From Pseudahrensia aquimaris (lineage in GTDB: Bacteria; Pseudomonadota; Alphaproteobacteria; Rhizobiales; Rhizobiaceae), in NCBI RefSeq assembly GCF_042676045.1, contig NZ_JBHTJV010000006.1, positions 4,017 to 68,016 on the forward strand: a stretch of DNA of 64,000 nt, written 5' to 3'. A program made the position numbers and the translations under genes. The notes under the pieces were generated by a model. That model was not told the DNA's origin. It worked only from the letters and a program-made list of their open reading frames with translations, and ran no database searches. Positions 53,614-62,881 of the stretch are shown piece after piece (position 1 is the stretch's first letter; each line of letters opens with the position of its first letter).

Positions 53614-54978
53614 GTGAAATCGCAAAACCCATTCACACTCGAGATCGAATTTTCACATGAAGAAATGTCGGACCAGGCCGTCAGCGACGCTCTCTATCGC
53701 GCCGATATAGCTTTTCAAGATTGGCGTTGGAGAAGCTTTGAAGACCGCGCGGTTGTGCTGAATAAAGCTGCTGATCTTCTCGATGAACGCCGTGACAGGC
53801 TTGCTGAGATTGCGACTCGAGAAATGGGAAAGCGTCTCAGTGAGGCAGTATCCGAAGTTGAAAAATGCGCATGGGTTTGCCGTCACTACGCTGAACATGC
53901 GCAGGCCTATCTCTCAGACGATCAGCGCGACAGCGACAAAGACGAAAGCTATGTGCGTTATTTTCCCTTAGGCGTAATCTTGGCTGTCATGCCGTGGAAC
54001 TTCCCGTTTTGGCAAGTCTTCCGCTTTGCTGCGCCCACCTTGATGGCTGGCAATGTCGGTCTGCTGAAACACGCCAGCAATGTACCCCAATGTGCAGTCG
54101 AGATTGAACGTATTTTCACCGATGCAGGCGCACCGCGAGGTGTTTTTACAACACTTATGATCGGCTCCAGCAAGGTGGCGGACGTGATCGCCAATCCGGT
54201 CGTGAAAGCGACTTCTGTGACCGGCAGCGGCCCAGCCGGTTCTGCGGTTGCAGCCCAATCCGGCGACGAGGTGAAACCAAGTTTGCTGGAACTGGGCGGC
54301 AGTGATCCATTCATAGTCATGCCCTCAGCAGATATCGAAAAGGCTGTAACAACCGCCGTCACAGCGCGGATGATCAACAACGGACAATCCTGCATCGCTG
54401 CTAAGCGCTTCATCGCTCATGCGGATATTTTTGATGATTTCCGAGATCGTTTCGTAGAGAAGGTCGCGGCGATGAAAATGGGCGATCCCATGAAAGACGG
54501 CACTGATATGGGGCCTCTGGCGACACAAGATATTCGCAATGAGCTTGCTGAACAGGTGGAAAAATCAGTCAAAGCGGGCGCAAAAGTTCTGGTTGGTGGT
54601 GGTAAGGGAGAGATGGATGGTCATTTCTATCAGCCCACTATCTTGACTGATATTCCCGATAACAGCCCCGCCGCCACGGAGGAATTCTTTGGTCCCGTCG
54701 CTTTGCTGTTTAAGGCCGATAGCGCACAACATGCGATAGTGATCGCCAACGATTCCAAGTTTGGCTTGGCCAGTTCCGTTTGGACCACAGAACCCGCAGA
54801 ACAAGACTTGTTCATCAACCGCATCGAAGCCGGCTCAACCTTTGTAAATTCGATGTCTGCATCCGACCCGAGGCTACCCTTTGGCGGGATCAAAGTATCT
54901 GGCTATGGGCGGGAGCTATCACGCGAAGGAATTCTGGCATTCGTAAATGCCAAAACAATTGGTATCACAAAGGGCTAA
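53614..54978 (+). CDS. Aldehyde dehydrogenase, succinate-semialdehyde type
   Basis: The start is GTG 53614 and the protein 454 residues long, typical of GabD/Sad-type NAD(P)+ aldehyde dehydrogenases. The cofactor-loop PWNFPFW, the general base in LLELGGSDPFIV and the catalytic Cys in NNGQSCIAAKRF are present; the nucleotide-site motif reads GSGPAGSAVAA instead of GSTxAG. The C-terminal LPFGGIKVSGYGREL is conserved. It probably oxidises succinate semialdehyde or a related short-chain semialdehyde. Confidence 0.9.
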   Translation: MKSQNPFTLEIEFSHEEMSDQAVSDALYRADIAFQDWRWRSFEDRAVVLNKAADLLDERRDRLAEIATREMGKRLSEAVSEVEKCAWVCRHYAEHAQAYLSDDQRDSDKDESYVRYFPLGVILAVMPWNFPFWQVFRFAAPTLMAGNVGLLKHASNVPQCAVEIERIFTDAGAPRGVFTTLMIGSSKVADVIANPVVKATSVTGSGPAGSAVAAQSGDEVKPSLLELGGSDPFIVMPSADIEKAVTTAVTARMINNGQSCIAAKRFIAHADIFDDFRDRFVEKVAAMKMGDPMKDGTDMGPLATQDIRNELAEQVEKSVKAGAKVLVGGGKGEMDGHFYQPTILTDIPDNSPAATEEFFGPVALLFKADSAQHAIVIANDSKFGLASSVWTTEPAEQDLFINRIEAGSTFVNSMSASDPRLPFGGIKVSGYGRELSREGILAFVNAKTIGITKG

Positions 54979-54983
54979 TTTTC

Positions 54984-55334
54984 ATGATCTATGCTTTGAA
55001 CATCATTGCGATGCTAGCAACCATTGGCTTCGGCATGATTGGTTGGCTTAAGCCACGCTATACAATGGAAAAGCTTGATCTGAAAACTGGTGACAGCACT
55101 TTGGGTCTATCGGAAATCCGGGCGGCCAATGGGGCTCTTTTCGTAGGCCTCGGAATTGGTGCCATTGTGATTTCACTTCCCATCGCCTTCGTGATGGTCG
55201 GTTGCGCTTATGCAGGAGCAGCAATTGGGCGGCTGACGTCGATAATCGTAGACAAATCTGGCCAATCAATCAGTTTGTCTTTCTTTGCAGCTGAAGTTGC
55301 TTTGGCAGTTTTTCTAGTTTGGTCGAACATATGA
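54984..55334 (+). CDS. DUF4345-like small membrane protein
   Basis: ATG 54984 lies 5 bp after the dehydrogenase stop, so the two are cotranscribed; a longer frame from 54780 overlaps that gene and is rejected. The 116-residue protein has four hydrophobic segments and the blocks EIRAANGALFVGLG and AYAGAAIGRLTSIIVDKSG, typical of DUF4345. Function unknown. It is the last core gene before the island boundary. Confidence 0.8.
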   Translation: MIYALNIIAMLATIGFGMIGWLKPRYTMEKLDLKTGDSTLGLSEIRAANGALFVGLGIGAIVISLPIAFVMVGCAYAGAAIGRLTSIIVDKSGQSISLSFFAAEVALAVFLVWSNI

Positions 55335-55487
55335 AATGTGATCACACCAACCTATCTGCCTTCTGACGAATTGTAACGATTCCGCATCTCGCCCGAACAA
55401 AACTGCGCCAAAACTGTGCCAGTTCCAGCAAAATTCTCACTCTCTGGATCCTTCTAAGAAGCATCATAGTGATTTACAATAAAATCT

Positions 55488-55532
55488 TGGCGCACCCGGC
55501 GCGATTCGAACGCGCGACCTCTGCCTTCGGAG
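55488..55532 (-). other. tRNA-Arg(CCG) 3' fragment, probable island attachment site
   Basis: On the minus strand this stretch reads as the 3' 45 nt of a tRNA: anticodon loop CTCCGAA (anticodon CCG), 3' anticodon stem GGCAG, variable bases, T arm GCGCG-TTCGAAT-CGCGC, 3' acceptor strand and an encoded CCA. The 5' half is absent; the bases before the loop cannot form the anticodon stem. Such duplicated tRNA 3' ends are left at one border when an island integrates by tyrosine recombinase. The direction places the intact tRNA and the other border at higher coordinates, beyond the window. Confidence 0.85.
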
Positions 55533-55730
55533 CGCCAAATCGGGAGAAATCTCTGATTTCGTTTAACGCTAAGGCCTTGTTTTTATTGCATTCCATTTCA
55601 AGACGCAATACTCAATTTCATACCGTTTCCTTCTGTCCCAAACCGTTTTGTCCCCAAATTGTCCCAAAAACGCTCCTGCGTTATGGACTTTTCGCGCTCT
55701 GCCACACCGACCAAAAGTACCTTTGTTTAG

Positions 55731-55925
55731 AACTCAAACTGTTGCTTCCGCATTGAGTGCCTTAACGCACACTGCTTCATGAACCTTGACGACGCCCGGC
55801 AAAACTGGAAGCTCGGCGCGCTCACTACAACAACGTTCGACACCACAGTACCATCTAAACAAACCACCGATATGACTGGCAAGCGGTACAGATGACGCAT
55901 CCGCACCCTGAGCAATGACCCGAAA
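55731..55925 (+). pseudogene. IS3-family transposase (orfB) C-terminal remnant
   Basis: Frame 1 from 55731 gives ECLNAHCFMNLDDARQ; shifting one base gives EARRAHYNNVRHHSTI up to a stop. Joined, these are the C-terminus of an IS3-family OrfB (pattern ECLNxHWFxxLxDARxKxExWRxxYNxxRPHSxxG). It has a frameshift and no upstream catalytic core, so it is a dead relic just inside the island border. Confidence 0.7.
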
Positions 55926-56143
55926 ATAATCCAACCGGGTATTATAAATTGGGGAAGCAGACAAAGAAACTGACTTCTCCAAATGGCTGGAAGATAGTTG
56001 CCTTTCACTTCATGTATATTAGCGTGACCTGCATTATTAAAAAAACGATTTCTCGTCAATTTACATCTGCCGAAATATCGAGATATAATAATCACAGAAT
56101 TGAAATTTACATCAATATATCCTACTGATACGGGGATTTAAAA

Positions 56144-57439
56144 ATGCCAATTAAATTTTCGGTTTTCCTTGTTATAATTTTTATTTCAACAATTCGATCA
56201 GCAAGTGCTGACATTGCAATAGTCGATGTGGCTGTACGTACAACTCCATATTTGACCGAACTTAAATCTGACGGTGTCAAAATCGTCGGAAGATATTATG
56301 CGCGCTGTTATCAGTGGTCGGGGAAAAGGCTGATTAATATGGGGCCAAATAATTCTTTGAAAGGCAGCAAAGAGAAAAAATTGATGGAGCTTAAATCCCT
56401 CCTAAATGCCAATTTTGGGATACTATCTATTTATCAGTACAAGAGTAACTGGATAGGGAAATTTTTCGGTAGAACTAGAGCAAAAATTCGAAACAAAAAA
56501 GGGCAGCATGTCAAGAAGGATGGAAGGTATCAGTATAAGTACTCGACGATAAAGGGCGATGGTTGCAAAACGACTAGGCAACCACATGGACCCAAAAAAG
56601 AGGCGCTTCTAGACGCTGGCGCTGCAATCGCGCAGGCCGAGTTTGCAGGCCAACCTAAGGGATCGGCAATATATTTTGGTTTGGACTTCAATTTTGGCGG
56701 ACGTATCGATTCTGTTGAGAAAAAAAACATCCTAGGCGGACAATCTATAAAGGGGAACATACGAAGCGAAGCTTACAAGCGTGTGCTAGTTTATGTCCAA
56801 ACAGTAAAAGCTGAATTAGCTAAGCATGGTTACAAATTGGGCATATATGGTAGCGGAGATGCTTTTAAACTGCTTTCGCAAGGCTTTGAACAGCCTATTT
56901 TCGACTTTTCATGGATAATGGCATCTAGATCATTCTCCGGGACTCGAGACTTTCACAACACTATGAAATGGAACCTTTTCCAAAACTGGACCGATAAGAA
57001 GCGATATGGGCCGAAATCAGGCTACAAAAATGGGTTAGGCTTAGACACAAATATACAAAATCCAAATCTAGATGCGGATATTGGTTTCTGGAATGCAGCT
57101 GGCACGACAAAGATTCAATCCGAAATATCTGAAGCTATATTTAGTTCGCATCGATTTGTTTGCGACGGACGGGCTTGGATTCGTACCAAACCTACTTTTA
57201 AAAAGTCAGATATTGCGGTGACGCGTGATGGCAAGCCTCGTCGGCTGTATCACGCAAATTCCGTAAACTTAACCGGTAAGTCAGTCAATATTGGATCGAG
57301 TACCTTAGTTGAGTTTGATTCGGACGATGATGGCCAAGTTGACGGCTGGACTAATCTGAACAATTTGACTGATAGTTTTGCAAATAAGCCTCAATATTAC
57401 AGCGTCTCAAAGGGCGAGAATAAGACCTGCCCGAAATAG
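56144..57439 (+). CDS. Secreted DUF1906 glycoside-hydrolase-like protein
   Basis: The 431-residue protein has a Sec signal peptide (residues 1-22, ending SASA) and a DUF1906/Rv2525c-like TIM-barrel: GVKIVGRYYARCY, LSIYQYKSN, GSAIYFGLDFNFGG, KLGIYGSGDAFKLL, and WNLFQNWTDKKRYG. Related domains are thought to act on cell-wall glycans. Compared with the family it has an insertion of basic residues (RTRAKIRNKKGQ). The region from about 330 to the C-terminus is an extra domain with an acidic EF-hand-like stretch (FDSDDDGQVDG). Codon use is AT-rich, unlike the core genes to the left. It is the first of four secreted-protein genes. Confidence 0.82.
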   Translation: MPIKFSVFLVIIFISTIRSASADIAIVDVAVRTTPYLTELKSDGVKIVGRYYARCYQWSGKRLINMGPNNSLKGSKEKKLMELKSLLNANFGILSIYQYKSNWIGKFFGRTRAKIRNKKGQHVKKDGRYQYKYSTIKGDGCKTTRQPHGPKKEALLDAGAAIAQAEFAGQPKGSAIYFGLDFNFGGRIDSVEKKNILGGQSIKGNIRSEAYKRVLVYVQTVKAELAKHGYKLGIYGSGDAFKLLSQGFEQPIFDFSWIMASRSFSGTRDFHNTMKWNLFQNWTDKKRYGPKSGYKNGLGLDTNIQNPNLDADIGFWNAAGTTKIQSEISEAIFSSHRFVCDGRAWIRTKPTFKKSDIAVTRDGKPRRLYHANSVNLTGKSVNIGSSTLVEFDSDDDGQVDGWTNLNNLTDSFANKPQYYSVSKGENKTCPK

Positions 57440-57594
57440 GTTCGAATTAGTCGAACCGATGGCCACTAGGACATACAACATTTCTGAAAGGCTTCGCACG
57501 ATCTTCAAGAATTGTAGTCTGCTGCAAAGAATTAGAACCATCCAAAGCTGGAATTTTCCATTTATGATCCCGTTATTGGGAGAAGGAGATTTCC

Positions 57595-57762
57595 ATGAAA
57601 GCATCGAAGTTCAGCGAGGCGGAGATTGCCTTTGTTTTGAAGCAGGCTGAGGGCGACGCGACCGTTGCTGAAGCGTGCCGTGAAGCCGGGATAAGCGTTG
57701 CGACGTTTTACAATTGGCGCGAAAAGTGCGCCGGCCTGATGCCTTCTGTTGCGATATCGTAG
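57595..57762 (+). pseudogene. IS3-family transposase orfA N-terminal fragment
   Basis: ATG 57595 with GAAGGAGA upstream encodes 55 residues beginning MKASKFSEAEIAFVLKQAEG, then AEACREAGISVATFYNWREK, a standard IS3-family OrfA helix-turn-helix. The match ends after GLMPS at about 57746, and a foreign stop follows. The rest of the IS is missing. It lies between the DUF1906 gene and the three-gene operon behind it, so an IS event probably split a formerly continuous unit. Confidence 0.85.
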
Positions 57763-57881
57763 CACGTGCTATGACACTATCAGAAAGACACGAAAGAATT
57801 AATACGGGTTGGGCTGGCACTAGTTTGCTCCACAACATAAAATATGTTTTCATCACCCTCATTGAATACCGGGAGAAAATC

Positions 57882-58478
57882 ATGATTAGAAATAGAATTA
57901 AAATTGTCCTTTTCGGCATTACTCTCTCGGCATTTTTATCTAACGCAAACGCACAAACAGAACAGAGCGTTGTGGAAGTTGAAGCAGATATTGACTGGGA
58001 AAATGTGCAAAAATCAATTGCGTCAGATAAAGATCGGCTACCACCAAATATGCGAAGCTTTGCAACAAGCTCTTCCGAAGTTCTTGGGCGTATAAATGTG
58101 CCGGTGCTCGTCCCCAGTGGGCAAGGTGAGACTTTTAGATCATCGCCGCTTATTGTCGGCGATGGCGGAACGTATGCTGCGCTACTGTCGGACACGGGTG
58201 GCGAATTAGCTGTGATGGGTTCGTCCAAAGCAATTCAGGTTTCCCTTGATGACAAGACGGATGAAACGCTCAATACTTTCCAACTTTCCAGCAGGTGTGA
58301 TTTTCAGCCAATGAATGACGAAGGCGAGAATTCAGCTGATTGCAGCTTTGTCCAATTCGGCGCTTACTACACCATCCGCTTAACTTGCAAAGAAGCAAAT
58401 GACGAAAAGTGTATCAAGCCCGATTTTTTGGAAAAAGTGCGCGAAGACCTTGTAACTATCGGGGGTGTCAAAAAATGA
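57882..58478 (+). CDS. Periplasmic protein of unknown function
   Basis: ATG 57882 with GGGAGAAAA upstream; a longer frame from 57714 enters the IS fragment. The 198-residue protein has a signal peptide (residues 1-24, ending ANA) and no family I recognise. Four cysteines in the C-terminal third (SRCDFQP, ADCSFVQF, LTCKEAND, EKCIKPD) suggest two disulphides. It overlaps the M23 peptidase gene by 4 bp (ATGA), so it may be an inhibitor, chaperone or partner of that enzyme. Confidence 0.75.
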   Translation: MIRNRIKIVLFGITLSAFLSNANAQTEQSVVEVEADIDWENVQKSIASDKDRLPPNMRSFATSSSEVLGRINVPVLVPSGQGETFRSSPLIVGDGGTYAALLSDTGGELAVMGSSKAIQVSLDDKTDETLNTFQLSSRCDFQPMNDEGENSADCSFVQFGAYYTIRLTCKEANDEKCIKPDFLEKVREDLVTIGGVKK

Positions 58479-59158
58479 TACGCTGTTTCAAATGCCTAAT
58501 AATTGTGTTCCTATCGCTCTTTAGTTGCATTTCAATAGGGATGGCAGATGATCGTTTTATGGAGCCTGGCGATCTTTTACCAAATAGCGGCAAAGGGTGG
58601 CGAAGTGATCGTGTGTTTTTGCCCAAACTTCGTTTTCCAATAGAAAAACAAAATGCATACGCCAACTCGCAAGTTTATAGACCAGGGGGAAACAAAGGGC
58701 CAAGCGGAGGGCAATGTAGTGCTTCTAATTACAAGTATCCATGGCAAGATAATTTTTGCGAAAAGCGACGTTGGAAAATGCCATTTTGCCCCACTGGAAA
58801 AGGACATCAAGGCCAAGATATTAGGCCAAATACATGCGATAAAGATTTCTACTGGACAGTTGCAGCTGAAGCCGGTGTCATCACGAATGTAGGAAAATAT
58901 AGCGTAACTCTGCTTGGTTCTAGCGGAACGATCTATCGATATTTGCACGTACAAATGAACGATCTTGCAGTGGCCAAAGGAGATAAAGTGAAAATCGGTT
59001 CTAGAATCGGCAAGGTTTCGAACTCGTTTGGAAATTCATCTACGACCATTCATCTGCACTTTGACGCAAAGAAAACAGTTATTTCAAAAGGAAAAAGGGT
59101 AACTGCCTATATTCCTATTTATACAAGTCTGGTTGAATCGTATAAAAGATTGGATTAG
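58475..59158 (+). CDS. M23-family (lysostaphin-type) metallopeptidase, secreted
   Basis: The 227-residue protein has an N-terminal signal sequence; LFSC at residues 15-18 could be a weak lipobox. The zinc site is present as GHQGQDIRP (His near residue 110, Asp near 114) and the HLHFD motif near residue 192. M23 enzymes cut peptidoglycan cross-bridges. The insertion before the catalytic domain contains several cysteines (GGQCSASN, DNFCEK, PFCPTGKG, PNTCDKD). It is coupled to the preceding unknown gene and 3 bp before the caspase-like gene. Confidence 0.88.
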   Translation: MIRCFKCLIIVFLSLFSCISIGMADDRFMEPGDLLPNSGKGWRSDRVFLPKLRFPIEKQNAYANSQVYRPGGNKGPSGGQCSASNYKYPWQDNFCEKRRWKMPFCPTGKGHQGQDIRPNTCDKDFYWTVAAEAGVITNVGKYSVTLLGSSGTIYRYLHVQMNDLAVAKGDKVKIGSRIGKVSNSFGNSSTTIHLHFDAKKTVISKGKRVTAYIPIYTSLVESYKRLD

Positions 59159-59161
59159 GCT

Positions 59162-60469
59162 ATGTTCAGGTATATTGGCGTTCTTTTATTGATTTGCATT
59201 CTAGGCATGAGTTCTAGTCAGGCTGCCGGGGAAATGAGCATACCCGTTCAATCCGGCGTATACAAAATGTACGATCAAAGCCATGCCCTAATAATTGGTG
59301 TGTCTAAATACGATCCACAGACTGGCTGGCCAGTTTTGCCCGCAGTCAAAAAAGAGATAGAGAACGTTAACGCAGCCCTAACCAAACAAGGCTTCACTAC
59401 AGAGATTGTAACCGATCCCGACTTTATATCACTGCAGAAGGCAGTGAGAGAGTTTTTTAACAGACGTTGGTCCCGAGACACTCGGCTCATACTGTACTTT
59501 GCTGGGCATGGGCATTCAGATCAATCAGAAGACATGGGGTACATCTTACCACGAGACACACTATACTTTGGCGACGCCGATTTTTTCCAGAAGGCTTTTA
59601 GCATGTCTGAAATACGTGCTATGCTCCCAAATGGCAGACGAGCAAAGCACGTTTTATTGGTATTTAATAGCTGCTTTTCAGGAAGCATATTCTTAACGCG
59701 TCGCAACACATTGCCTCCTGAGATAGCCTATTTGTCGGACATTGATCGACCCGGTTGGCAATACATTACTGCAGGAACTGCTCAACAAGAGGTTCCTGAT
59801 AACTTATCATTCTCACAAGCCTTTATCGATGGGATAGAGGGAGGAGCTGATAGGAATAAGGACGAGCTTGTGACTGCTAGCGAACTGGGTTTTTATATAA
59901 ATACTCAATTGGCAAGTGACTATCTCACCCCCCAATTTGGTAACGATAGAAGTCCGAACAGAAAACTTGGCGACTTAGTGTTTTCCTCACCAAAATCCGA
60001 CCACGTTGTCGGTCAGTTGACTGCAAAGTCGCCGGATGGTGCCGGGCTTCGAAAAAGCACATTGCGGAGTCAAACTGTAGCTGCAGAAAATAAATTGTTC
60101 GATGGCGTGGAGCTCATATATTATAGGAAGACAGCTGACGGTCGAAAAGTTTCCGAAACTCTTGAGCGAAGCGGAATCCCATACTCTGTTACTCGCGCAG
60201 AATTGCCGGATAAATTTGCAGTCAATTCATTAGCTTGCGCGCCAAACACTCCTATCGATGCGATAAAGACATTAGCTATCGAGCTGTTGAAAAATGGCGT
60301 TCCTCTAAAGAGGATTTTGCGTTTTCGGCGCCCATCTGAAAAACCAAGGAGAATAGAGCTGCTTTCTTTGACTAAGAATGGTCGGGGTATTGCGGAACTA
60401 CAATCTGCAAATCTGACTATTCAACAAGTTGAAAGTTTGAACATTTGCCCTACTTTTCTGGGCAGTTAG
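59162..60469 (+). CDS. Secreted caspase-like (peptidase C14) protein
   Basis: The 435-residue protein has a signal peptide (residues 1-22, ending SQAA) and a caspase-like p20 domain: ALIIGVSKYD, the catalytic His116 in YFAGHGHSD and Cys171 in VFNSCFSGS. GADRNKDELVTASELGFYI looks like the calcium-site/EF-hand-like loop of bacterial ortho-caspases. Residues 300-435 form an extra domain of unknown fold. Both catalytic residues are intact. Secretion is unusual for this family, whose members are mostly cytoplasmic. It ends the three-gene operon with the unknown protein and the M23 peptidase. Confidence 0.88.
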   Translation: MFRYIGVLLLICILGMSSSQAAGEMSIPVQSGVYKMYDQSHALIIGVSKYDPQTGWPVLPAVKKEIENVNAALTKQGFTTEIVTDPDFISLQKAVREFFNRRWSRDTRLILYFAGHGHSDQSEDMGYILPRDTLYFGDADFFQKAFSMSEIRAMLPNGRRAKHVLLVFNSCFSGSIFLTRRNTLPPEIAYLSDIDRPGWQYITAGTAQQEVPDNLSFSQAFIDGIEGGADRNKDELVTASELGFYINTQLASDYLTPQFGNDRSPNRKLGDLVFSSPKSDHVVGQLTAKSPDGAGLRKSTLRSQTVAAENKLFDGVELIYYRKTADGRKVSETLERSGIPYSVTRAELPDKFAVNSLACAPNTPIDAIKTLAIELLKNGVPLKRILRFRRPSEKPRRIELLSLTKNGRGIAELQSANLTIQQVESLNICPTFLGS

Positions 60470-60511
60470 TTTGACTCTGGCGCGGCTTTCCTCATAACAG
60501 TCTCCGTTTGT

Positions 60512-60539
60512 GAAAATAGGGGAAGAGGGTGTCTACAAA
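60512..60539. mobile_element. Right terminal inverted repeat of an IS, relic
   Basis: This 28-bp stretch is almost the exact reverse complement of 63911-63938 (25 of 28 positions by eye), ending in GTGTCTACA. In orientation it is the right end of an element that once lay to its left, of which nothing else can be recognised after the caspase stop at 60469. Confidence 0.7.
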
Positions 60540-60724
60540 TTTTGTGGTTGTTTTAGCGTTGCACCGGGCAGTCTTGGTAATTTTAAAATTATCGTTCCAT
60601 AATGGACCTTATGCGACTTGAATTGGACTTTTCCTGAAGCCCCTTGCGAGCGACGCAAGATGCTCACCAAGCGTAATGTCATCTGCCTTGGAATTTGCAA
60701 ACGCTTACTCTTTGTTCAGGTTCC

Positions 60725-61921
60725 TCAATCCAGTTGATCCGGAAACAGGCCAGGCGTCCATCGGGCTGCTAGTTCTGCTGGAAATGACAATTTCAATACT
60801 CCCCTTGAACTTTCGGATGTCAGCACGCCTCTAGACAAGAGAGCAGATGTAAGTCTGCTGGCGTGGCGGGCGGTGGCGCCTATGATTTCAGGCACTTCAC
60901 CTCTTGGAAGTTCACCGCGATACAGCACAGTTTGTAAAATTCTATCGGACTTCGGGGGAAGCTCGCCCAGTCGAATTGCCTCCTCTGCCCATAGTTGTAT
61001 CCGCGTGTGAAGTTTCTCTGGCCTGATGAGTTCGCGCATGAACCGCACTTGGTCTAGGCAAATTTCTAGAAAAAACTTGGTGAAAGCGATCAAAGCTTCC
61101 TCGCTCAGCGTACCCCTACCATCAAGGTCATTCCGTCGGCGCATATCGCATGCAGCGAGAAGGTCTTTGTATCGACCATTGCTGCGAGCGAAGCCCCGTG
61201 AGACCGACCAAATAGCTCCGGTATCCAATGCATCGAGCAGCATGGCATGCGTCATCAATCGTGCAACACGCCCATTGCCGTCTTGGAAAGGATGTATCCA
61301 CGCAAGCCGGTGGTGAGCGGCGGCAACTGATAAAATTGAGTTAGCCCGACCAAGGTTGGAGTAAGCTCTCTCGAAATACTCTAGGAACCTGGGTACCGCT
61401 CCGGGACTGATAGGAATGTGTCGTCCAACTTTAACGTCACTTGTCCGCCACTCACCCGGATCAACTTTAAGCCGTTCACCGGTTTCGGGATTCACCGACC
61501 ACAAAAGCTCATCAGGAACATTTTCGCAAAACCGGCGGTGAATAGCTGATATATTGTCTGGTGTGGTGGCAGCTCCATGTAGTCCGCCGTCATCAATCCA
61601 TTGCTGAACTAAGATATGAGCTTTTGCTTCCAGCTGCAGGTTTCTTTTTTCTGGATCAGCGCTGTAGTCCTCTTTCAAGGCCCGCTCTATTGAAACCGGA
61701 TGAGTGTCATGGCCTTCAATTAGGTTGCTGTAATAGCAGTTCATTGACCTTACGAGATTTGCCAACGCGATCCGCACGCCGTCTGGCAGGCTGTTCTTGA
61801 ATGCCGCAGATTCCTCAGCCAGTGTCAACGCTAGGTCAATAAGCTCTGCTCTCGCTTTTGCGCCTTCAGCGATTAGCATAGGCTCCATAATAGCCGTCGT
61901 TTCATTTCTATCTTCACGCAT
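60725..61921 (-). CDS. Fic-family AMP-transferase, class II
   Basis: The 398-residue protein has the complete Fic motif HPFQDGNGR (His210 to Arg218) and, near the N-terminus, the inhibitory helix SNLIEG (Ser65 to Gly70), marking a class II self-inhibited enzyme. A C-terminal winged-helix-like region (QTVLYRGELPRGEVPEIIG) follows. Such proteins AMPylate targets, often as toxins. No separate antitoxin is needed or seen. The 201-bp region upstream (61922-62122) is AT-rich and probably holds the promoter. Confidence 0.93.
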   Translation of the reverse strand: MREDRNETTAIMEPMLIAEGAKARAELIDLALTLAEESAAFKNSLPDGVRIALANLVRSMNCYYSNLIEGHDTHPVSIERALKEDYSADPEKRNLQLEAKAHILVQQWIDDGGLHGAATTPDNISAIHRRFCENVPDELLWSVNPETGERLKVDPGEWRTSDVKVGRHIPISPGAVPRFLEYFERAYSNLGRANSILSVAAAHHRLAWIHPFQDGNGRVARLMTHAMLLDALDTGAIWSVSRGFARSNGRYKDLLAACDMRRRNDLDGRGTLSEEALIAFTKFFLEICLDQVRFMRELIRPEKLHTRIQLWAEEAIRLGELPPKSDRILQTVLYRGELPRGEVPEIIGATARHASRLTSALLSRGVLTSESSRGVLKLSFPAELAARWTPGLFPDQLD

Positions 61922-62122
61922 AACTTGTCAGCATATATGTCCTGATAAATGTCCGGTTACAATGCAATCTAACCTATTGAAATAAGATAATTTTTGTATG
62001 GAATTTAAGAGAAATATCTAATTCCCATGTCTACTTAATATGTCAAATAGTGGAAGATGTAAAATTGGGCATCAATCGTGACAGTGAGCTGCCAGAGAAA
62101 AGCAGCACCAAACAGCTGCTCA

Positions 62123-62878
62123 CTAATGCTCTAGAAAGACGACGTGTTTGCGGGATTCCCAGCAAATGCCACATTCCGCGCAGTTCTTCACCCGCTGGAT
62201 ATCGTATGGGCAAACGATCGATCCATCATTTGGAACCTTATCCAGGCCACTAACAACCGAAACAGAATCTTCTTCGCCTGGCCGGTTCGACCAACGTACG
62301 CGGAACCTGTTCGGAAAATCGCGCTTAACTTGCGCTATTGCTATTCCAATGTGGCAGTCGGGCGTCCATGCGGTGTAGCCCCAAACATGCAAACTGGAAT
62401 GTCTTGCAAGTTGCTCGGCCCACCAAGACACATAAGAAATTGAATAGAAATCACCCAATGTGTGAGCGCGGACTACAGTGCCGGGAGCTGTCTCAGGCTC
62501 CAACGACAATATCTGAAACTCAGTTTCCAACTGATCGGTCAAGGCTTGGCCGTGACGGTACCGATAAGCTCTTGGCTGGCTCATTCTATTGCCGAAGCAA
62601 ATCGCAAACTGGGAACAATGCGCCGGACAAGTGGCACGCTCTTCCAAAGTAAAAGAGAAAACCGGAAAATTGACCCAGGTTCCTTTGGCAACTCGGTCTC
62701 CATATTTCCTAGAATGCATGCCACTTTTCAGGACCCATTCCGTCTCATTTGGATCACGCACACGATTGGGATGAAGTGAGCGTTTCTCAATGATTGCAGG
62801 ATCATCAGCCGCCAAACAAATGGGTGACAGTCGTTTCTTCGACGTGTGGCGCTGCTTTGGTTTTCTATTTTGTTTCAT
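62123..62878 (-). CDS. GP88-like cysteine-rich protein
   Basis: ATG 62878 is one codon after a GTG at 62881; the start is open between the two. The about 251-residue protein has a TCPAHCSQFAICFGNRM cluster, then RAHTLGDFYSISYVSWWAEQLA, given by RAHTLGDFYS and YVSWWAEQLA, WGYTAWTPD and a C-terminal CAECGICWESRKHVVF. The order resembles phage gene product 88 (GP88) proteins, whose function is unknown. The nine or so cysteines could bind zinc or an iron-sulphur cluster. It directly follows the next gene upstream. Confidence 0.7.
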   Translation of the reverse strand: MKQNRKPKQRHTSKKRLSPICLAADDPAIIEKRSLHPNRVRDPNETEWVLKSGMHSRKYGDRVAKGTWVNFPVFSFTLEERATCPAHCSQFAICFGNRMSQPRAYRYRHGQALTDQLETEFQILSLEPETAPGTVVRAHTLGDFYSISYVSWWAEQLARHSSLHVWGYTAWTPDCHIGIAIAQVKRDFPNRFRVRWSNRPGEEDSVSVVSGLDKVPNDGSIVCPYDIQRVKNCAECGICWESRKHVVFLEH

Positions 62879-62881
62879 CAC

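Noticed and set aside
55469..55756. Plus-strand frame containing HPARFERATSAFGAP
   Set aside because: This is the familiar translation of the antisense of a tRNA 3' end; the stretch is the tRNA-Arg fragment plus IS relic, not a protein gene.
56144..60469. Assignment of the caspase cassette to a known anti-phage system such as CBASS or a gasdermin system
   Set aside because: No nucleotide cyclase, gasdermin, STAND NTPase or similar sensor is present, and all four proteins carry signal peptides.
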